Source: an uncultured Polaribacter sp.
Lineage (GTDB): Bacteria > Bacteroidota > Bacteroidia > Flavobacteriales > Flavobacteriaceae
Direction of reading: 5' to 3'
Length of the DNA: 64,000 nucleotides
Assembly: GCF_947497125.1 (NCBI RefSeq)
Contig: NZ_CANMFI010000002.1
Span: forward strand, 226,748-290,747
The notes under the pieces were generated by a model. It had not been told where the DNA came from. It worked only from the letters and a program-made list of their open reading frames with translations, and searched no databases. The position numbers and the translations under genes are program-made. This document shows positions 34,928 to 42,149 of this stretch, piece after piece (position 1 is the first letter of the stretch; each line of letters begins with the position of its first letter).

Positions 34928-35902
34928 ATGCAAGAAAATATTTTTAACATAAAATCTGAAGAAGCGTTTACAAAAATAGCTTTACAAACCTTTAAACATC
35001 AGTTTAAAAATAATAAAGTATACCGTTCTTTTTGCGATTTGTTGTACATCCATCCATCAGAAATAAATAAAATAGAAGAAATACCTTTTTTACCTATCGG
35101 ATTTTTTAAGAACAAGAAAATTTTGTCATCTACAGACAAAATTCAAGAAACTTTTACCAGTTCTGGCACTACCGGAAGTACAACTAGCAAACACTTTGTT
35201 ACCGATATTAACCTTTACAAAGAAAGTTATTTAAAAGGTTTTAGCCATTTTTATAACCATATAGAAGATTATGTAGTGCTAGCTTTACTGCCTAATTATT
35301 TAGAAAGAAAAGGATCTTCATTAGTTTTTATGGTAGATGATTTAATAAAAAAAACTAACAATATAGAAAGTGGGTTTTATCTTGATAATATTGATGAGTT
35401 GGCTAAAAAATTAATAACTTTAGATAAAAAAGGCCAAAAAATACTTTTAATTGGCGTTTCATTTGCCTTATTAGATTTAATAGAGCAACATCAGTTTCAA
35501 CTAAAAAATACGATTGTTATGGAAACTGGTGGCATGAAGGGTAGAAGAAAAGAACTTATAAGAGAAGAGTTACACCTTGTGCTACAAAATGGTTTTGGGG
35601 TTCAAAAAATACACTCAGAATATGGCATGACAGAATTGTTAAGTCAGGCCTATTCTAACGGGAATGGTATTTTTAAAACACCACCTTGGATGAAGATTTT
35701 AATCAGAGATACCGAAGACGCATTGTCTATACAAGCAGTTGGTAAAACTGGTGGTATTAATGTAATTGATCTGGCAAACTATAATTCTTGCTCATTTATT
35801 GCAACACAAGATCTCGGTAAAATTCATACAGATAAAACTTTTGAAATTATTGGTCGTTTTGATGCTTCGGATATTAGAGGTTGTAACTTAATGGTACTGT
35901 AA
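34928..35902 (+). CDS. LuxE/PaaK-like acyl-protein synthetase
   Basis: This 324-residue protein belongs to the ANL adenylating superfamily, close to the LuxE acyl-protein synthetase domain. The phosphate-binding loop is FTSSGTTGSTTSKHFV. Other landmarks are EIPFLPIGFFKNKKI near the start, a late METGGMKGRRKELIREEL and HSEYGMTELLSQAYS, and an end with GRFDASDIRGCNLMV. LuxE activates fatty acids for reductases in luminous bacteria. Here no luxCD partner is present, and in Bacteroidota these genes are thought to act in surface or lipid chemistry, which is unproven. Catalytic motifs look intact. It is separated by 26 bases from the peptidase gene. Confidence 0.78.
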   Translation: MQENIFNIKSEEAFTKIALQTFKHQFKNNKVYRSFCDLLYIHPSEINKIEEIPFLPIGFFKNKKILSSTDKIQETFTSSGTTGSTTSKHFVTDINLYKESYLKGFSHFYNHIEDYVVLALLPNYLERKGSSLVFMVDDLIKKTNNIESGFYLDNIDELAKKLITLDKKGQKILLIGVSFALLDLIEQHQFQLKNTIVMETGGMKGRRKELIREELHLVLQNGFGVQKIHSEYGMTELLSQAYSNGNGIFKTPPWMKILIRDTEDALSIQAVGKTGGINVIDLANYNSCSFIATQDLGKIHTDKTFEIIGRFDASDIRGCNLMVL

Positions 35903-36126
35903 AATATTAAATTGAAGGGCAACTGATCAATAAATAAAGAAGACTCCCTAACTTCTTTTTTTAACTTTTTATTTATATTATTCAATTTAAATAACTAGTT
36001 TTAACCAGTTTTTTACGATTCTTTAAAGAAAATTATTGATAAGATTAAAAACTAAAACTATTAATAATAATAAGGCGCAACCGAAAAGCCATACGAGTAG
36101 GATAATATAAAATTAAAAAAAAGAAA

Positions 36127-36462
36127 ATGGACGCACAAAAAGTAGACCTATTTATCATGACTAACGGAAAATTTTTTGAAAGTCATCAAATAAACGTAAT
36201 AAGAAATAGAATGTTACAAGTTGATGAATCAAAATGGTCTATACTGTCGACTACCCAATTTAAAGATCCTACCACAATACTTATTGTTTCTTTACTTGCA
36301 GGTGCTTTTGGTATCGATAGATTTATGATTGGAGATACAGCAATGGGAATTGGTAAACTTATAACATGTGGTGGTTTTGGTATATGGACCATTGTAGATT
36401 GGTTTTTAATTCAGAAAGCAACCCGTGAAAAAAATATAGAAAAAATTCAACGTTTTTTATAA
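36127..36462 (+). CDS. TM2 domain protein
   Basis: This 111-residue protein has a soluble N-terminal part (residues 1-50; MTNGKFFESHQINVIRNRML). The TM2 domain follows: two membrane segments joined by a short turn carrying the hallmark AGAFGIDRFMIGDTAMGIGKL, then CGGFGIWTIVDWFLI. TM2 proteins are small membrane proteins of unknown biochemistry, found across bacteria and animals. It is the first of four closely packed genes, with 2 bases to the DUF2752 gene. The 224 bases before it show no clear feature. Confidence 0.88.
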   Translation: MDAQKVDLFIMTNGKFFESHQINVIRNRMLQVDESKWSILSTTQFKDPTTILIVSLLAGAFGIDRFMIGDTAMGIGKLITCGGFGIWTIVDWFLIQKATREKNIEKIQRFL

Positions 36463-36464
36463 AA

Positions 36465-36881
36465 ATGTCACTTAACAGGAATAGGCTTTATGTACGTGTT
36501 ATAATAGCCTCTGTTGTAGGGTATGTTTGGATTTTACTACAAGTAACCAAAAATAATTTTTCAAACAACCCTTTTCGGGTTTGTTTTCTTAAACAAATTA
36601 CAAACATACCTTGCCCATCCTGTGGCACAACTCGCTCTGTAACATCAATAATTCAGGGTCATTTTTTAGATGCTTTATATAGCAATCCCCTAGGGTATTT
36701 AATTTTTATAGTCCTGCTTATTTCTCCGTTTTGGATTCTTAAAGACCTCTTTAAAAAAACAAATACATTTTTACAATTTTACATAAAAATACTTACCACT
36801 ATTAAAAAACCGAAAATAGCGTTTGTTTTAATAGTATTGGTAATTTTAAACTGGATTTGGAATATTAATAAAGGATTATGA
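36465..36881 (+). CDS. DUF2752 membrane protein
   Basis: This 138-residue protein has about three hydrophobic segments (about 10-25, 70-88 and 118-132). The DUF2752 signature is CPSCGTTRSVTSIIQGHFLD followed by ALYSNPLGYL, with two cysteines in a CxxC-like arrangement facing the same side as the DNPL-like loop. The function is unknown. It lies 2 bases after the TM2 gene and overlaps the next gene by 4 bases, so all four genes of the module are likely translated together. Confidence 0.85.
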   Translation: MSLNRNRLYVRVIIASVVGYVWILLQVTKNNFSNNPFRVCFLKQITNIPCPSCGTTRSVTSIIQGHFLDALYSNPLGYLIFIVLLISPFWILKDLFKKTNTFLQFYIKILTTIKKPKIAFVLIVLVILNWIWNINKGL

Positions 36882-37315
36882 TTCACATAAAAAAATTTAC
36901 ATACTTACCAGGAGAGCATGAACTAGAAGCTGCTTCTAATAGTTATTTAATGTCTTTACTAGCAATTATTGTTGGGCTACCCTTACCAATCGTAAATCTA
37001 ATTGCCACCTTTATATTTTACTTAGGCAACCGAAAATCTTCTTATTTTGTTCGGTGGCATTGTACGCAAGCATTGCTTTCTCAATTATCTTTACTTGTAA
37101 TGAATAGCTATGCTTTTTGGTGGACAGTATCAATCTTTTTTGAAGATCAAACGATTACAAACAACTACATTGCCTACATTATTGTTGCTATTGTTTTTAA
37201 CCTTATCGAATTTATAACAACCATTTACATTGCTGTAAATACTAGAAAAGGTATTCATGTAGAATGGTGGCTTTACGGAACATTAACAAATCTTATCTGT
37301 AAAAAAAGAATATGA
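36878..37315 (+). CDS. DUF4870-like membrane protein
   Basis: This 145-residue protein has three to four hydrophobic segments. The pattern SSYFVRWHCTQALLSQL with a preceding NLIATFIFYLGNRKS resembles DUF4870/Tic20-like small membrane proteins, where a VrfHa.QAl motif is typical (here RWHCTQALL). The role is unknown. Its stop is shared with the ATG of the M48 peptidase gene through a 4-base overlap, and the same type of overlap joins it to DUF2752, which points to a common function, possibly as membrane partners of the protease. Confidence 0.62.
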   Translation: MIHIKKFTYLPGEHELEAASNSYLMSLLAIIVGLPLPIVNLIATFIFYLGNRKSSYFVRWHCTQALLSQLSLLVMNSYAFWWTVSIFFEDQTITNNYIAYIIVAIVFNLIEFITTIYIAVNTRKGIHVEWWLYGTLTNLICKKRI

Positions 37316-38109
37316 AAAAAGTTATAATTCAAATATCATTAGCCGTAATACTGTTTTTTGCACTGTGGTTTTCTTTAGCTCAAGTAAACTGGGTGAAAAT
37401 TTTTGATGTCGAAAAAAATATTGATAAAACAGAACAAAAGCTAGGCAATCTTTTTTGGAAATTTTTTAAAAACTCTGAAAAAGAAAACACAAACATCCAG
37501 ACAACAAAAACAATAGATTCGATTGTTAATCATCTTTGTAATGCTAATAAAATTGATCGAAAAAAAATAAAGGTTCACATACTTTTAAAAGATGAAATTA
37601 ATGCTTTTGCACTGCCAAACGGACATTTAATAATTTACAGTGGCTTGGTGCTTAATGCAGATTCTCAAGAAGAATTGGCCGGCGTAATTTGTCATGAAAT
37701 TGCACACATAGAGTTAAAACATGTAATGAGAAAGCTGATTAGAGAAACAGGTATTTCTTTACTGATTTCGATTACTACAGGAAACGGAAACCTAGAAGTA
37801 ATTAAAGAAACTGCCAAACTTTTATCTTCGGCTGCTTTTAGTAGGGAATTAGAAAAAGAAGCAGATATGAAAGCGGTAGATTATTTATTAAATGCAAAAG
37901 TAAACCCTGCTCCTTTTGCAGATTTCTTGTACAAATTATCTGAAATAAACCCTACAATACCCGAATATCTTACTTGGGTTAGCAGTCATCCAGAGTCTAA
38001 AGAAAGAGCAAAATATGTTGTTGAGTATAGCAAACAAAAAGATGCAGATTACAAAACTATTATAAGTACTAAATCTTGGGAAGAATTAAAAAACAATCTA
38101 AAAGAATAA
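37312..38109 (+). CDS. M48 family metalloprotease
   Basis: This 265-residue protein has one N-terminal membrane segment (about 5-25). A peptidase domain follows, with the zinc motif HEIAHIELKHVMR and the third ligand about 55 residues on in SRELEKEADMKAVDYL. The preceding ALPNGHLIIYSGLVLNADS is the standard M48 entry. It is oriented with the catalytic domain probably in the periplasm or cytoplasm by topology that I cannot fix. The end SSHPESKERAKYVVEYS is typical of the LoiP/BepA-type group that handles envelope proteins. It ends the module with the TM2, DUF2752 and DUF4870-like genes and is followed by a strong terminator. Confidence 0.9.
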   Translation: MKKVIIQISLAVILFFALWFSLAQVNWVKIFDVEKNIDKTEQKLGNLFWKFFKNSEKENTNIQTTKTIDSIVNHLCNANKIDRKKIKVHILLKDEINAFALPNGHLIIYSGLVLNADSQEELAGVICHEIAHIELKHVMRKLIRETGISLLISITTGNGNLEVIKETAKLLSSAAFSRELEKEADMKAVDYLLNAKVNPAPFADFLYKLSEINPTIPEYLTWVSSHPESKERAKYVVEYSKQKDADYKTIISTKSWEELKNNLKE

Positions 38110-38114
38110 AAACA

Positions 38115-38146
38115 AAAAAGGCAAAAAATTAATTTTTTGCCTTTTT
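38115..38146. terminator. bidirectional terminator between M48 gene and thiL
   Basis: AAAAAGGCAAAAAATT and AATTTTTTGCCTTTTT form a perfect 16-bp palindrome with flanking A and T runs on each side. It serves the convergent M48 peptidase and thiL genes. Confidence 0.85.
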
Positions 38147-38167
38147 CTATATATAAATCAATTGTAA

Positions 38168-39217
38168 TTAATCGGTTTTTAAAGCATTCCAGCCTTGCGC
38201 TTTTAATTCAATTTCTTGACTAGCTCTGGTTACTAAATTTAACCCTTGATTTTCGGGAGTAATGTGCCCAATAATAGAAAAGTTTGGATTCCCTTTTATT
38301 TTATCAAAATCTGCTATTGGTACTGTAAATAAAAGCTCGTAATCTTCGCCACCACTTAAAGCTACCATGGTAGAATCTAACTCAAACTCTTCGCAGGCAG
38401 AAATTACTTGTGGATCTAGTGGTAATTTGTCTTCATAAATTTTACATCCAACGTTACTTTGTGTACAAATATGAAAAAGTTCTGAAGAAAGTCCGTCAGA
38501 AATATCAATCATTGCTGTTGGTTTTACTTCCATTGCCTTTAACAAAGGCGCAATATCTTTTCTTGCTTCTGGCTTTAATTGTCGCTCAATTAAATAGGTA
38601 TAATTGTCTAAATCTGGTTGATTATTTGGGTCTACTTTAAATACTTGCTTTTCTCTTTCTAGTACTTGCAATCCTAAATAAGCAGCTCCTAAATCTCCAG
38701 AAACAACAATTAAATCTGTTTCTTTAGCGCCATTTCTATACACAACATCTTCTTTTTCTGCCTTACCAATTGCCGTTACAGAAATTAAAATACCTTTGGT
38801 AGAAGAAGTGGTATCTCCGCCTATTAAATCTACTTTATAAGTATCGCAAGCAAGCTGAATACCCGCATACAATTCTTCTATGGCTTCTAAAGGAAAACGA
38901 TTAGAAACCGCAATCGATACTGTTATTTGTTCTGCAACACCATTCATCGCATACACATCAGACAAGTTAACCATCACAGCCTTGTAGCCCAAATGTTTAA
39001 GAGGCATGTAACTTAAATCGAAATGCACACCTTCTACTAATAAATCTGTTGTTACTAAAGTTTGTTTTTCTGAAGCATCTAAAACAGCTGCATCATCGCC
39101 AATTGCTTTTACGGTCGATGCATTTTCTACTTTAAAATATTTTGTAATATGATTGATCAAACCAAACTCACCAAGCTCGGCTAACGATGTTTTTTGTGTG
39201 TTTTTATCTTCTAACAT
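38168..39217 (-). CDS. thiL: thiamine-phosphate kinase
   Basis: This 349-residue AIR-synthase-fold kinase phosphorylates thiamine monophosphate to the active diphosphate. Metal and substrate motifs are present: KAIGDDAAVLDAS, LVTTDLLVEGVHFDLSY, DLIGGDTTSSTKG and a late ISDGLSSELFHIC with ALSGGEDYELLFT. The length is slightly above the E. coli enzyme because of an N-terminal extension (about 20 residues) before the core. It is a single gene, and no other thiamine genes are in the window. A -7 box lies only 4 bases from the ATG. Confidence 0.95.
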   Translation of the reverse strand: MLEDKNTQKTSLAELGEFGLINHITKYFKVENASTVKAIGDDAAVLDASEKQTLVTTDLLVEGVHFDLSYMPLKHLGYKAVMVNLSDVYAMNGVAEQITVSIAVSNRFPLEAIEELYAGIQLACDTYKVDLIGGDTTSSTKGILISVTAIGKAEKEDVVYRNGAKETDLIVVSGDLGAAYLGLQVLEREKQVFKVDPNNQPDLDNYTYLIERQLKPEARKDIAPLLKAMEVKPTAMIDISDGLSSELFHICTQSNVGCKIYEDKLPLDPQVISACEEFELDSTMVALSGGEDYELLFTVPIADFDKIKGNPNFSIIGHITPENQGLNLVTRASQEIELKAQGWNALKTD

Positions 39218-39221
39218 CTTG

Positions 39222-39229
39222 CAAAGATA
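39222..39229 (-). promoter_or_regulatory. candidate -7 element for thiL
   Basis: CAAAGATA on the plus strand is TATCTTTG on the minus strand, an exact TAnnTTTG, 4 bases before the thiL ATG. If used, the message would be leaderless or the real start lies further inside the gene. Confidence 0.33.
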
Positions 39230-39284
39230 GGTACATTCTAAAAAACCACAGAACTAGTTTAACATCAATCTTTAATTATTTTAG

Positions 39285-39292
39285 TATTTTTG
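39285..39292 (+). promoter_or_regulatory. candidate -7 element for the M1 peptidase gene
   Basis: TATTTTTG matches TAnnTTTG. Transcription would start near 39299, which excludes start codons at 39290 and 39293 and favours the ATG at 39311. Confidence 0.42.
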
Positions 39293-39310
39293 ATGAATAT
39301 CTTTTTAAAT

Positions 39311-41233
39311 ATGACACGTTTTATTTTACTTATTATAAGTCTTTTTGTATGTTCAATTGGTATAAAAGCTCAAGAATTACAGAAAATATCTGAGGCCGAA
39401 GCTAAATCTGCTCATGCAAAATTACACTTTAAGGCAAATGCAAATACAGGTAATTATGATGTTACTTATCATAAGTTAGAGTTTACCGTAAACCCTTCTG
39501 CAGCTAGTATTGCTGGTAAGGTTAGTACTACTTTTACCGCCTTAGAAGATATGAATACCGTTACCTTTGATTTAGATGATAATATGGTAGTTAGCTCGGT
39601 TACTCAAAATAATAATACCGTAACTTACAGTCAAAATACAAATGACGAATTAATTATCAACCTAGAAAATACCCTCAATTTAGGTGCAGCAACCACTGTA
39701 GAAATAACGTATAGTGGTAACCCAACTAGCAATGGTTTTGGTTCTTTTGAAGTAACCACGCACGGAAATGCTCAAACACCTGTTTTATGGACACTTTCTG
39801 AGCCTTATGGCGCACTAGGTTGGTGGCCTTGTAAGCAAGATTTAAATGATAAAATTGATGTTATTGATGTGTATATTACAGCGCCAGAACAATACACGGC
39901 TGTTTCTAATGGTCTAGAACAAGGTACTAGCTTAACTCCGCCCGGTAGAAAAACCACTCATTATAAGCACCAATACCCAATACCTGCATATTTAATTGCA
40001 ATTGCGGTTACCAATTACGAAACCTATTCTCATACAGTTGCAAACAATGGCAACCCTTTTCCGGTGGTAAATTATGTATACCCAGAAAGTTTAAGTGCTG
40101 CTCAAAATAGTACAGGTGTTACTGTAGATATTATGAATCATTTTATCAACTTATTTGGGGCTTACCCTTTTGAAAATGAAAAATATGGTCATGCCCAATT
40201 TGGTTGGGGTGGTGGTATGGAGCATACAACGGTTTCTTTTATGGGTAATTTTAGTAGAAATCTAATTGCGCACGAATTAGCACACCAATGGTTTGGCAAT
40301 AAGGTTACCTGTGGCAGTTGGAAAGATATTTGGTTAAACGAAGGTTTTGCTACCTATTTAACTGGCCTTACAGTAGAACATTTAGATGGTGAGGCAGCGT
40401 TTAAAACTTGGCGAAACAATGCTAAAAATACAGTAACCTCTGCAACTAATGGTGCTGTGTATCTTTCTGATATTGATACCACTAGTGTAAATAGAATTTT
40501 TAGTAGTCGATTATCTTACAACAAAGGTGCGATGGTACTACATATGGTGCGTAAAAAATTAGGTGATACCAACTTTTTTTTAGCACTTAAAAACTATCTG
40601 TCTGATGCAAATTTAGCATACGGATATGCAAAAACACCCGACTTAATTGCGCATTTAGAAGCTGCAAGTAATTTAAATTTAACCGCTTTTTTTGATGATT
40701 GGGTATACCAACAAGGCTACCCAACGTATAACTTAGAATGGTACCAACCTACTACAAATACTATTTCTATTAGTTTGCAACAGCATCAGAGTGATGCTTC
40801 TGTTTCGTTTTTTGAAGCCAACGTGCCAATTAGAATATATGGTACAAACGGCGAAACTGCAGATGTTCTATTAAACAATACCGGCAATGCACAAACTTTT
40901 GTAGAAAACGTTTCTTTTCAAGTAAGCAATGTAGAGGTTGATCCTGATAGTCATTTGATTACTAAAAACAACACAAGCACCTTAAATACAGAACGTAATA
41001 TATATACCAAATATACTTTTGAAGTAGTACCAAACCCTGTAAAAAATATACTAACGCTTAAAACGAATGCTTCTAACTTGTTTCAAAATCTAATTTTATA
41101 CAATGCCTTTGGTAAAAAAATACTTGAAACGAATAAAACAGAAATAAGCATTAGTAATTTAAGTAACGGGGTTTATTTTATAAGTATTATTACCGATAAA
41201 GGAATTTTCAACAAAAAAGTAATCAAAGAATAG
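39311..41233 (+). CDS. M1 family aminopeptidase with type IX sorting domain
   Basis: This is a 640-residue exported metallopeptidase with the start chosen at MTRFILLIISLF. A longer start at 39293 is possible but would precede the likely transcription start. The signal peptide ends at GIKAQ. The zinc motif is HELAHQWFGN with the third ligand in WLNEGFATYL, and the exopeptidase loop is GGGMEHTTVSF (a GxMEH variant of GxMEN). The C-terminal 85 residues (from about VVPNPVKNILTLKTN to IFNKKVIKE) form a type A sorting domain, so the enzyme is probably delivered by the type IX system that porZ and gldH serve. It lies 93 bases beyond the divergent thiL. Confidence 0.9.
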   Translation: MTRFILLIISLFVCSIGIKAQELQKISEAEAKSAHAKLHFKANANTGNYDVTYHKLEFTVNPSAASIAGKVSTTFTALEDMNTVTFDLDDNMVVSSVTQNNNTVTYSQNTNDELIINLENTLNLGAATTVEITYSGNPTSNGFGSFEVTTHGNAQTPVLWTLSEPYGALGWWPCKQDLNDKIDVIDVYITAPEQYTAVSNGLEQGTSLTPPGRKTTHYKHQYPIPAYLIAIAVTNYETYSHTVANNGNPFPVVNYVYPESLSAAQNSTGVTVDIMNHFINLFGAYPFENEKYGHAQFGWGGGMEHTTVSFMGNFSRNLIAHELAHQWFGNKVTCGSWKDIWLNEGFATYLTGLTVEHLDGEAAFKTWRNNAKNTVTSATNGAVYLSDIDTTSVNRIFSSRLSYNKGAMVLHMVRKKLGDTNFFLALKNYLSDANLAYGYAKTPDLIAHLEAASNLNLTAFFDDWVYQQGYPTYNLEWYQPTTNTISISLQQHQSDASVSFFEANVPIRIYGTNGETADVLLNNTGNAQTFVENVSFQVSNVEVDPDSHLITKNNTSTLNTERNIYTKYTFEVVPNPVKNILTLKTNASNLFQNLILYNAFGKKILETNKTEISISNLSNGVYFISIITDKGIFNKKVIKE

Positions 41234-41235
41234 TT

Positions 41236-41256
41236 GCTAAATTTTTAGCCTTTTTA
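41236..41256 (+). terminator. weak terminator after the M1 peptidase gene
   Basis: GCTAA and TTAGC form a 5-bp stem around ATTT, followed by CTTTTTATC. It lies just after the stop. The stem is short, so read-through into lpxH is possible. Confidence 0.3.
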
Positions 41257-41317
41257 TCTGCTTTGATCTATTTATAAATAAGTTTTTCTATTTTTACCAT
41301 CACAAATAATTATTTCT

Positions 41318-42079
41318 TTGATTTCGATAACAACCAGCCATCAGAAAAAAGTCTATTTTGCATCAGACCAACATTTAGGCGCACCTACTGCAGCACTTAG
41401 CTTTCCTAGAGAACAAAAATTTGTTGCTTGGTTAGATGGTATTAAAGAAGATTCTGAAGCTATTTTTTTACTAGGAGACTTGTTCGATTTTTGGTTCGAA
41501 TATAAAACTGTAGTTCCTAAAGGTTTTGTAAGAGTTTTAGGAAAATTAGCCGAACTAAAAGACCGTGGTATTCCTATTTATTTTTTTGTAGGAAACCATG
41601 ATTTATGGATGCACGATTATTTTGAAAAAGAATTAAACATTCCGGTATATCATGAACCGCAAGAGTTTTTAATCAACAATAAAAAGTTTTTAATTGGTCA
41701 TGGTGATGGTTTAGGACCAGGAGACAAAGGCTATAAACGCATGAAAAAAGTATTTACTTTTCCGTTGTTTAAATGGATGTTTAGATGGCTACACCCAGAT
41801 TTAGGTTTAAGACTAGGACAATATTTATCGGTTAAAAATAAACTAATTTCTGGTGATGAGGATGCTAAATTTTTAGGAGAAGAAAAAGAATGGTTGGTTT
41901 TATATTGCAAGCGAAAATTAGAAACCAAACACTACGATTATTTTGTTTTTGGCCACAGACATCTTCCGTTAGAAATACAACTGCAAGAAAATAGCAAGTA
42001 CATAAATCTTGGTGATTGGATTCAGTATTTTACCTATGGTTCCTTTAAAGATTCTTTTCAATTACTAGAATCTAAATAA
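41318..42079 (+). CDS. lpxH: UDP-2,3-diacylglucosamine diphosphatase
   Basis: This 253-residue metallophosphoesterase cleaves UDP-2,3-diacylglucosamine to lipid X, an early lipid A step. Motifs are FASDQHLGAPT, LLGDLFDFWFE, FVGNHDLWMHD, GHGDGLGPGDKG and FGHRHLPLEI. No in-frame ATG precedes the first motif, so TTG at 41318 is the best start, giving MISITTSHQKKVYF. An ATT just upstream is the only other choice. The gene is followed by a strong palindrome terminator. LpxI is the other enzyme known for this step, but the calcineurin-like motifs settle it as LpxH type. Confidence 0.9.
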   Translation: MISITTSHQKKVYFASDQHLGAPTAALSFPREQKFVAWLDGIKEDSEAIFLLGDLFDFWFEYKTVVPKGFVRVLGKLAELKDRGIPIYFFVGNHDLWMHDYFEKELNIPVYHEPQEFLINNKKFLIGHGDGLGPGDKGYKRMKKVFTFPLFKWMFRWLHPDLGLRLGQYLSVKNKLISGDEDAKFLGEEKEWLVLYCKRKLETKHYDYFVFGHRHLPLEIQLQENSKYINLGDWIQYFTYGSFKDSFQLLESK

Positions 42080-42103
42080 AATAAACTTAATTATAAAGCA
42101 TAA

Positions 42104-42133
42104 AAAAAGAGCGGCAATATTGCCGCTCTTTTT
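42104..42133. terminator. bidirectional terminator between lpxH and the TonB receptor
   Basis: A 30-base perfect palindrome, AAAAAGAGCGGCAA and TTGCCGCTCTTTTT around TA, lies between the convergent stops at 42079 and 42150. It gives an A/T-flanked stem usable on both strands. Confidence 0.88.
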
Positions 42134-42149
42134 AGGTAATTAAATTTAA

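Noticed and set aside
36190..36330. Possible toxin-antitoxin or immunity link for the TM2 and SdpI genes
   Set aside because: SdpI at 1288 and the TM2 module at 36127 are far apart and neither has an adjacent toxin-like gene. Family names alone do not support it.
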